Assembly: GCA_910580155.1 (NCBI GenBank)
Contig: CAJTWX010000001.1
Location: forward strand, 1 to 61,634
DNA: 61,634 nucleotides
Origin: an uncultured Alphaproteobacteria bacterium
GTDB lineage: Bacteria > Pseudomonadota > Alphaproteobacteria > RF32 > CAG-239
Direction: 5' to 3'
Under the pieces are notes generated by a model that was not told where the DNA came from, ran no database searches, and saw nothing but the letters and a program-made list of their open reading frames with translations. Made by a program: the position numbers and the translations under genes. This document shows positions 34,574-41,177 of the stretch, piece by piece (the stretch's first letter is position 1; every line of letters starts with the position of its first letter).

Positions 34574-35196
34574 TGCTGGCTTTTTCTTCGGACATCTATC
34601 TTATCAAAACCGCCGAGCTGCAAAAGTTGCCGCATAAAAAGGGGATAATACCCGACAACGGTGAAATCACACTCTTTCTGGACGCTGAAAACGGCGATTT
34701 CCTGATAAGCGGGGCAGGGGATGTTGCCGCGGCGGCGGATGAGTATCTGCCGGTACGTCTGGCTTATCAGTCATTTCCGAAATTAAAAAGCTTTTTTATC
34801 AATCTCAATAAAAAGATTAAACGCAGGCATTATATCATATCGCCCGCGGTTTATACCGTACCTCTCCAATGCTTGTATGATAACCACGTTCTCCGCGGCG
34901 AGCGTAATGCCCAAAATGCGTATGAATGGACAAATAAGCGTTGGCAAATGAGCGCAGAAGAAAAACATAAGCGTTGGACTGATTTGTATAATTCCTTAAA
35001 AAATCGTGGTTTTGACCGTAACGACCCGATTCTGCTGGTTTTGAACCGCTGTCTGGGGGTGAAAGACCAGATTTTTCAGGGTCACCATCGTTTGGGGATA
35101 TGTAAGGAACTGAAAATGAAAGAGGTCGCTGTTTCATTTTGGGCAGTTCATCGCTCGTTTGATTTTTTCAAACTGTTTGTGAGGAGAAAAATGTAA
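34573..35196 (+). CDS. ParB/sulfiredoxin-fold-like protein between psd and a glycosyltransferase
   Basis: 207 residues. The C-terminal half has DPILLVLNRCLGVKDQ and then FQGHHRLGICKELKMKEVAV, a pattern like the ParB/sulfiredoxin fold (the G-H-H-R-L turn). The N-terminal half is unrecognised. No signal peptide. The start and stop each overlap the neighbouring gene by one base (TAATG), so it is tightly coupled to psd and the GT2 gene. It may be an enzyme of lipid or polysaccharide modification rather than a DNA-binding protein; this is inferred. Confidence 0.7.
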   Translation: MLAFSSDIYLIKTAELQKLPHKKGIIPDNGEITLFLDAENGDFLISGAGDVAAAADEYLPVRLAYQSFPKLKSFFINLNKKIKRRHYIISPAVYTVPLQCLYDNHVLRGERNAQNAYEWTNKRWQMSAEEKHKRWTDLYNSLKNRGFDRNDPILLVLNRCLGVKDQIFQGHHRLGICKELKMKEVAVSFWAVHRSFDFFKLFVRRKM

Positions 35197-36203
35197 TGTT
35201 CGAGCCAAAAGTTTCGGTTGTTTTGCCTGTCTATAATGTTGCCGCCTATCTGCCAAAATGCTTGGAGAGTCTGCTTAATCAGACTTTAAAAGAAATAGAA
35301 ATCATCTGTGTAAATGACTGCTCTCCGGATAATTCTCTGGAGATTTTAAAACAATATGCGGCTAAAGACAACCGCATAAAAATCATAGACCAGACAAACA
35401 CCGGCCCCGGCGTGGCGCGTAATAACGGGATTAAAGCGGCCACCGGCGAATATGTAGGCTTTGTTGACCCTGATGACTGGGCAGAGCCGGAGATGTTTGC
35501 CAAAATGTACACCGCCGCCATTGAACAAAACGCAGATATAGTTGAGTGCGGCGTTAAAATCTATAATGAAAAAAGCGGTAAAACCAAAGAAAAACAAGGC
35601 TTTGCAGCCGTGGCAGCCAATAAGGGCTTTTGCGCCGCAGATTACCCCGAATATGTATTTGAAGGTATTACATCAGGGTGGAACAAACTCTGCCGCCGCG
35701 CATTTTTGCTTGAAAACGATATTTATTATTCAGACGGTCGCGCCGCCGAAGATCATTATTTCTCCATCGCGGCAAGGTTAAAAGCCAAAACAGCCGTCTG
35801 TCTGCCTGACGCACTATATAATTATTTTGTACGCGCCTCATCACTGACGCATTCCCCCTCAAAGGTAAATCTTGCCGTACCGCTCTTTCTGGCAGAAATC
35901 GCTGTCCTGATAGGGAAATGGGAGGGAAGAGAACAGAACAGAAACCCGTTGCCGAGTCTTTTTGCCTGCAACGCGGCAGGACTGGCCGCAATTCATTACC
36001 GCCGCGTTCCTGTAGAAAACCGCGCCGAATATTTGGCGCTATGCGCTCAAAAACTCCCGGCCGAAGCTAACCGCCTCTTTACGGATTTTATTAAACCCTA
36101 TACCTTAAAAGACAACCTTTTCTCTATCCGCTACACGGTTAAAGGTATCCAAAAATACAAAGTAATCAGTATATTAGGCTTAAAATTTCGCGTAAAAGCA
36201 TAG
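35196..36203 (+). CDS. Glycosyltransferase family 2
   Basis: 335 residues. The GT-A fold N-terminus (VSVVLPVYNVAAYLPKCLESL), the nucleotide pocket VNDCSPDNS and the DxD-like VDPDDW are all present. It uses a nucleotide sugar to build surface polysaccharide or lipopolysaccharide; the sugar is unknown. The C-terminus ends KVISILGLKFRVKA, a tail also found in the neighbouring glycosyltransferases. It overlaps the preceding gene's stop (TAATG), so it is the third gene of the psd operon. Confidence 0.88.
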   Translation: MFEPKVSVVLPVYNVAAYLPKCLESLLNQTLKEIEIICVNDCSPDNSLEILKQYAAKDNRIKIIDQTNTGPGVARNNGIKAATGEYVGFVDPDDWAEPEMFAKMYTAAIEQNADIVECGVKIYNEKSGKTKEKQGFAAVAANKGFCAADYPEYVFEGITSGWNKLCRRAFLLENDIYYSDGRAAEDHYFSIAARLKAKTAVCLPDALYNYFVRASSLTHSPSKVNLAVPLFLAEIAVLIGKWEGREQNRNPLPSLFACNAAGLAAIHYRRVPVENRAEYLALCAQKLPAEANRLFTDFIKPYTLKDNLFSIRYTVKGIQKYKVISILGLKFRVKA

Positions 36204-36281
36204 GAAAATAAACCATTCTTATTCCCCGTTTTCCCCGTGAGGCATAGCGAGCGCCGCCGTAAGGCACAAGCGCTATGTTGC

Positions 36282-36530
36282 CCGTGGCGCTGCCACCAAT
36301 CCATAAACCATGCGATAACAAACAAAACCAAAGATTGCCGCGTCGCTATCGCTCCTCGCAATGACTCCTAAAAAACAAAGCCCGCGTGTAGCAATACATT
36401 CTTTCAATTCGCCGCAGCCCAACGTTATGCCCGTGCCGCTGGCACTCATTGTGAGGAGTGAAACGATGTGGCAATCCCTTTCTTTTCTTACGTCATTGCG
36501 AGGCTTGCATCGCAAGCCGTGGCAATCTCA
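36282..36530. repeat. Intergenic cluster of hairpin repeats
   Basis: The 347-bp gap between two glycosyltransferase genes holds no gene. It contains GTGGCGCTGCCAC (36285-36297), a minus-orientation copy of the dispersed repeat at 36333-36365, a GTGCCGCTGGCAC hairpin at 36432-36444 joined to a degenerate copy at 36446-36478, and a variant with a different middle (GCTTGCATCGCAAGC stem) at 36492-36530. Confidence 0.8.
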
Positions 36531-36550
36531 CAAGAGTAAAGAAGCAAATA

Positions 36551-37504
36551 TTATACTGCCACCTTAAGCTTCAGCCCCAGAAAATAAATATATAAATGTT
36601 TCCTGTCAGCAGCTTTTTCAACCCAGAGTAATCGCTTGTAAAACGGTACTTTCGGTTTGCGGTCGCTTGCCTTTATAACGCCGATTTTTTGTTGCAGGTC
36701 GGAATATTCCGGCACCATCGCTGCATAGCGCAAAAACTCCGTTGTAAATTTATTGTCGCAATCAGGATGATTTGGTTTAACGCCTGTAAAATGTACAATC
36801 ACCGGATTTTTCGCTGCGCTCTCATATTCTCTTAAATAATCCGCATCATAGTCCGGCGTATTTTTGCGCCACCAAACGTGCATATAGTCAAATTTCGGAG
36901 AAAGGCGCAGTTTGCGTCCGTCACAAGCCTTGTTCAATGCGTCTTGGTCATTGCCGATGCTGAAATCTTCCAGCACCATCTCTTTGAGCGTGTGGAAAAA
37001 GTCTACCTGCCGCCAAAGGCAAAGATTGATATACATCACGCCTGAATTAAAGTAAAATCCGTCTTTTAAGGCAATCCGCCCCGCATTTTTATGCGATTTG
37101 GATACATCCTCAATCACGCCCGCAAAGTGCGTCCCCAAATCAATCGCAAACAACTCCGAAAGGGACGAACGTACAATCGTATCACAGTCAAGATATAGCA
37201 CTTTCTGATGGTTTGGCAACAAATCAGCCAGCAAACAGCGAAACCAAGCCTCCGCAGTCACCCAGTTTGCATTCGGAAAGCCTTCAAACACCGCGCAGTC
37301 CACTTTAATCGATGTAAGTGCATAGCTTTTGATGCCCTGAAGTTTTGCAAAAGCCAGCAGGTGCTCATCATCAAGCCCGTTGTGTAAGATCACAAACTCA
37401 ATCTTATCGTCATCCGCAGCATTCGCCAGCACCGACGCCATCGAAGCCAGCGTCAGCGGTACGAAGTTTAAATCTGGCGCATATGCAATCGTAATTTTCG
37501 TCAT
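36551..37504 (-). CDS. Glycosyltransferase family 8
   Basis: 317 residues. GT8 pattern: ITIAYAPDLNFVPLTLAS at the start, the metal-binding DxD in LYLDCDTIV and the later FNSGVMYIN and HFTGVKPN. It transfers a hexose, probably onto lipopolysaccharide core or a similar glycan, using UDP-sugar and Mn. AGAGGA precedes the start. It begins one base after the stop of the gene at 37506-38450, and ends in a YFLGLKLKV tail. The two minus-strand glycosyltransferases form an operon. Confidence 0.88.
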   Translation of the reverse strand: MTKITIAYAPDLNFVPLTLASMASVLANAADDDKIEFVILHNGLDDEHLLAFAKLQGIKSYALTSIKVDCAVFEGFPNANWVTAEAWFRCLLADLLPNHQKVLYLDCDTIVRSSLSELFAIDLGTHFAGVIEDVSKSHKNAGRIALKDGFYFNSGVMYINLCLWRQVDFFHTLKEMVLEDFSIGNDQDALNKACDGRKLRLSPKFDYMHVWWRKNTPDYDADYLREYESAAKNPVIVHFTGVKPNHPDCDNKFTTEFLRYAAMVPEYSDLQQKIGVIKASDRKPKVPFYKRLLWVEKAADRKHLYIYFLGLKLKVAV

Positions 37505-37505
37505 C

Positions 37506-38450
37506 TTAATCCTCTTTCAGCTTTTCCAACAACGCGGGGTAATGCGCGAGCACATCAGCCATTTGCTTATCATTGCCTCCGCCGGCAATATTAAGCTTCG
37601 TAAGTGTCAGCTCTTCGGTCTGCCGTAATTCCCGTTCGGGGTTTACGAGCAATACCTTGCGGTAACGCCCCTTAAAGGTTTTAATTTTAACATTATTAAG
37701 CAAGCTCATTGCCCAAAACCAGATATCGTCGGCAAAAGGCGCAAGCCGGCGCACCAAATTCATATCACAAGCGTCATTGTATAAACTGTGCGGCGGATAG
37801 AGTATCCCTCCGCAGCCGGTCAGAAAATTGCGGTATGAGGGCTTAAGCTGCGTCGTGTTTTTCTTCCATTGCCGATAGGGCAGGGGCTTGCCATCGCTGT
37901 CAAGGCGAATGTGGTGCAGCCTGTGCCCGATAACCGTATGCGGGTCTTTTAGATGTTCCTCGTAAAGCTTTTCGAGCCAGTCAGCGGGGTAATAAACATC
38001 ATCATCAACAATCACAATCACATCGTCAGGATATTCTTTAAGTGCCGGCAGCAGTTTTTTATACGAGCGCAAATCCTCGCACCATTTTATCTTTAGTCCG
38101 CATTTCATAAGCCTGCGCAATATCTCAGGCAAATCATCAAGCCCGTTAGGGTATTGGCTTGTGGCCAGCCACAATATAACTTCATCGGGCTTGACCGTCT
38201 GGGTTAAAAGCGAATAGATTGTAAAATGAATTTCCGGCGTCCGCTCCGGAAACGAGGTCAGCGACACAATCAGCCGCGGTGTCCGTTTCTCCGTTGTCAA
38301 TCCCAAACCGTCAAAACTCTCAATTTCAGGCAAAATCGCCGCCTTATTGATATGCGGCGGCAATTTTGGCTTTTTCGTATAGCTGAATTTAAAACCAAAC
38401 AAGGTAATCTCGCGAATATTGCCGTTTTTTGTCCGTTCAAAAAGTATCAT
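37506..38450 (-). CDS. Glycosyltransferase (GT-A, DDD motif)
   Basis: 314 residues. A GT-A-type enzyme: IVSLTSFPERTPEIHFTIY (a common start of a polysaccharide glycosyltransferase family), the acidic metal site IVDDDVYYP near residue 150, and a DDIWFWAMSL catalytic segment. The N-terminus holds an ITLFGFKFSYTKK stretch, like the LGLK tails of the neighbours. The gene lies one base from the GT8 start. Sugar and acceptor are unknown. Confidence 0.82.
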   Translation of the reverse strand: MILFERTKNGNIREITLFGFKFSYTKKPKLPPHINKAAILPEIESFDGLGLTTEKRTPRLIVSLTSFPERTPEIHFTIYSLLTQTVKPDEVILWLATSQYPNGLDDLPEILRRLMKCGLKIKWCEDLRSYKKLLPALKEYPDDVIVIVDDDVYYPADWLEKLYEEHLKDPHTVIGHRLHHIRLDSDGKPLPYRQWKKNTTQLKPSYRNFLTGCGGILYPPHSLYNDACDMNLVRRLAPFADDIWFWAMSLLNNVKIKTFKGRYRKVLLVNPERELRQTEELTLTKLNIAGGGNDKQMADVLAHYPALLEKLKED

Positions 38451-38540
38451 AAAGTTAGTCTTTCAGTACATCATACCATTTATGAAACCATACTCAAAAA
38501 ACGCCGTCCAAACAACCGCAATCAGGCTATTATCCACATA

Positions 38541-39284
38541 TTATTTGTCAGTAAACTTTGTTCTTCTGATTTCAGCCCCGTCTTGATAGGTAATCAGCTC
38601 CACAAGCTCGCCACGCGTATTAAAAACCTTTGCCGTCCCGTCGAGCTTGTCATTTTTGCGGTATGCAAAAATGTGTGGCGTTTCATTATTATAATAACTG
38701 TAAGCTACCCCTTCGCGCACGCCATCCGCATATTCGGTGTAGTTCGTCAGGTGATTGTCTTTGGTATACATCCGCGCCGGTCCGTGCTGCACACCATTGC
38801 GGTATGTAACGGAAGTTTTAACCGCTCCATTGGGGTAAAACTCTTCAAACACGCCGTTTTTAAGTCCGTTCTTGTAACTTCCTTTGCGTAATAAGTCACC
38901 GTTATCATAATAGGCAAGCTGTCTGCCCACAAGTTTGCCTTTGCGATAATAAGAAATTTCTTTTTCTCTGCCGTTGGCATAATATTCGGTTGTTTTTCCG
39001 TGTGGTTCGCCTTTTCTGTATTGTGCCTTTAAGATAACTTTTCCTTTGTTATTGTAAGCCGTATATTCGCCGGAAATAACGCCGTCTACATAATGCACTT
39101 CTTCCATCAGCCGCATAGAAGGGCTGTATTTTTGGTAAACTCCCGTAATCGGCAGCCCTGCGGCATCCACGCGCACGCCGTCTTGTTCAATAGAGTTTTT
39201 ATCGTTATAAAGTGTCGCCAGCTGCCCGACCTGACAAGCCGAAACAACCATTGCTGCCATTAAGCAAAACAAAATCTTTTTCAT
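38541..39284 (-). CDS. MORN-variant repeat lipoprotein (YwqK-like)
   Basis: 247 residues. Residues 1-16 are a lipoprotein signal with lipobox VSAC. The body is a chain of MORN-2-type repeats (for example YRKGEPHGKTTEYYANG and SYKNGLKNGVFEEFYPNG). These repeats are widespread in surface proteins and in YwqK-like proteins; their function is not settled. The start at 39284 has AAGGAAA upstream, which the ATG at 39356 lacks. It is likely anchored in the outer membrane. Confidence 0.87.
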   Translation of the reverse strand: MKKILFCLMAAMVVSACQVGQLATLYNDKNSIEQDGVRVDAAGLPITGVYQKYSPSMRLMEEVHYVDGVISGEYTAYNNKGKVILKAQYRKGEPHGKTTEYYANGREKEISYYRKGKLVGRQLAYYDNGDLLRKGSYKNGLKNGVFEEFYPNGAVKTSVTYRNGVQHGPARMYTKDNHLTNYTEYADGVREGVAYSYYNNETPHIFAYRKNDKLDGTAKVFNTRGELVELITYQDGAEIRRTKFTDK

Positions 39285-39380
39285 CGTCAGTTTCCTTATT
39301 TTATATACATATCTTCTAACTTTAAAAATGTTAATAACCGGTAAAAGCTTTTTCAACTTGTGAAATAAATAAAAAAGAAG

Positions 39381-39409
39381 TTGTCAAACCGGATTTTCAG
39401 GCGTAAAAT
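39381..39409 (+). promoter_or_regulatory. Promoter for thioredoxin-like protein
   Basis: TTGTCA at 39381-39386, 17-bp spacer, TAAAAT at 39404-39409; an AAGGAG ribosome site lies near 39433. Confidence 0.6.
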
Positions 39410-39445
39410 ACCGTCTAATGTTATTAAGTAGATAAGGAGAATAAA

Positions 39446-39874
39446 ATGAACAAAATAAAAGTATTAGCCGCCGTTGCTGTCGTTATAGCTGTTGCTGCCG
39501 GCGCATATTTTTCAGCCGGTAAAAACGAACCGGTGCAAACCGCAGCCGAACCATCACCTGCTGCAGCCGAAGCTCAGGGGCAAACTGCTGCAAAGCTGGC
39601 AGATAACCGCGTTTATGTGATGTATGTGGAAAGCTGCCCGATGTGCGCCAAAGCATTGGAGTATATCAACAGCAAATATTCAGATAATGCAGCTGTCGTT
39701 AAAGTTGACTTGAACACCGCAGATGGTAAAGCATTGTTAAATGCCTGTCGCGAAAAATTCGGTTTCAAAGATGTGGTTATTCCGCTTATTTGTGCTAAAG
39801 ACGAATACACAATGGGCTGGTCTGCGGCTCAGGGTGTCAGATTGGATGGTTTTGTTCAGTCTGCCGCAGAATAG
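39446..39874 (+). CDS. Thioredoxin-fold protein with CPMC motif
   Basis: 142 residues. An N-terminal hydrophobic segment (residues 5-25, VLAAVAVVIAVAAGAYFSAG) acts as a membrane anchor or signal, followed by an Ala/Pro/Gln linker. The active-site motif is in ESCPMCAKALEYI. A YTMGW segment near residue 122 matches the MGW of the lipoprotein at 8268-8627; the two look like paralogs. It should act in the periplasm. Confidence 0.82.
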   Translation: MNKIKVLAAVAVVIAVAAGAYFSAGKNEPVQTAAEPSPAAAEAQGQTAAKLADNRVYVMYVESCPMCAKALEYINSKYSDNAAVVKVDLNTADGKALLNACREKFGFKDVVIPLICAKDEYTMGWSAAQGVRLDGFVQSAAE

Positions 39875-39877
39875 TTT

Positions 39878-40180
39878 CTACCGTTCGCAAATAATCACAC
39901 CTCTTATCTCTTGGCATTTTTCTTTGCCGTCTTGATAATAAGTGTTGCCGGATTGCTGCCAGTAGCTGCCATCACTGCCGCTAATCGTGTTGCCGGATTG
40001 GTAAAAGGTTGTTCCGTCACTTCTGTATATGATATTGCCCTCGCGCCGATAAGTGCGCGCCTGCGCATCGCGGGCAATATTGTTATCGTCGTCATCATCA
40101 TTCCAATACGCCTGTGCCGGATAAACAACAGATAAAGTTACCATTAGCCCGCAAAGTAAATACAATATGCTTTTTTTCAT
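39878..40180 (-). CDS. Small secreted repeat protein
   Basis: 100 residues. Residues 1-24 form a Sec signal peptide ending AQA. An acidic patch (NDDDDDNN) follows, then repeats of the type YQSGNT (IIYRSDGTTFYQSGNT, SYWQQSGNTYYQDG) and two cysteines in the last 15 residues. Not recognised otherwise. The stop is three bases from the thioredoxin-like stop on the other strand. Confidence 0.75.
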   Translation of the reverse strand: MKKSILYLLCGLMVTLSVVYPAQAYWNDDDDDNNIARDAQARTYRREGNIIYRSDGTTFYQSGNTISGSDGSYWQQSGNTYYQDGKEKCQEIRGVIICER

Positions 40181-40380
40181 TAAATACCTCCTCTGAAATT
40201 TGCTTAATTATACAATTTAAAAGGGTGTTATTCAATAAATATCAACCATACAAATAATATATTATGTATACTGATGAAGAAAAAGGCGTGTAGATAATTA
40301 AAAATACAGAAAAACAATTAAAATCTTGAAATGCGATTCGTCGCGTTTATATACTTTATATCAAAAAAAGGAGTGCCGAA

Positions 40381-41019
40381 ATGCAGGAAGCTTTATATAC
40401 CCTCTCAAACGGACTATACGTTTTGTCGGCTGCAGCCGGCGGTAAGTTTTGCGGCTCGCTTGTGGATGCCGTAAGCCAGATTTCCGTTTTGCCGAATCTG
40501 ATAATTGTATCGTGTATGAATACAAGCCATACCAAAGAATGTATTGAAGAAAGCGGCGAATTAGGCATTAGCGTGCTTCCTAAAAACACCGACCCGTATG
40601 TCGTTGCAAATTTTGGTTTTCAGTCCGGCCGCGATGTCGATAAGTGGGCAAATGTGCCGTATGAGTTGAAAGAGGGGTTGCCGTATATTCCGAAAGCTCT
40701 TGCCAAAATCCGTGCCAAAGTTATAGACAAATTGGTTTATCCGAATAATACGGTTTTTATTGCCGAGGTCGAAAATGCGTTTGATGTTAAAGAGGGAGAA
40801 CCGCTGACTTATAAGCATTATCGTGATGAGATGAAAGAAGAATGCTTAAAGTCTTTTGCCAACCGTAATGCTCCCAAAGCAGAAAAAGCAAGTTTTAAAC
40901 AGTGGACGTGTACCTTGTGCGGCTATGTTTATGACGGCGACATTCCGTTCGAACAGTTGCCCGAAGATTGGCGCTGTCCGCTCTGCGGCGTCGGCAAGGA
41001 GCTGTTTGAACTTCGATGA
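40381..41019 (+). CDS. Flavin-reductase/rubredoxin fusion protein
   Basis: 212 residues. Residues 1-155 are a flavin-reductase-like FMN domain (YTLSNGLYVLSAAAGG, FCGSLVDAVSQIS); residues about 165-212 are a rubredoxin with CTLCGYVYDG and CPLCGVGK. This is the arrangement of high-molecular-weight rubredoxin, which passes electrons from NAD(P)H to oxygen- or peroxide-reducing partners in anaerobes. The rubrerythrin at 8699-9238 is a possible partner (inferred). The ATG has AAAGGAG close upstream. Confidence 0.88.
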   Translation: MQEALYTLSNGLYVLSAAAGGKFCGSLVDAVSQISVLPNLIIVSCMNTSHTKECIEESGELGISVLPKNTDPYVVANFGFQSGRDVDKWANVPYELKEGLPYIPKALAKIRAKVIDKLVYPNNTVFIAEVENAFDVKEGEPLTYKHYRDEMKEECLKSFANRNAPKAEKASFKQWTCTLCGYVYDGDIPFEQLPEDWRCPLCGVGKELFELR

Positions 41020-41121
41020 TACGCCGTGCAGATTTGCTCTTTAAATCTCCTCCCCCCTTGGAAGGGGAATACAGTTAAAAAAATATATATCGTACAAAAA
41101 ATAAAATTTGTCACATTTTTG

Positions 41122-41150
41122 TTGATTTTCAAAATAAACCGTGCTATATT
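41122..41150 (+). promoter_or_regulatory. Promoter of the PcfJ-like gene
   Basis: TTGATT at 41122-41127, 17-bp spacer, TATATT at 41145-41150, 28 bp before the start. Confidence 0.65.
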
Positions 41151-41177
41151 TCCGGTTCGTAAAGGAATAAAGGCAAA

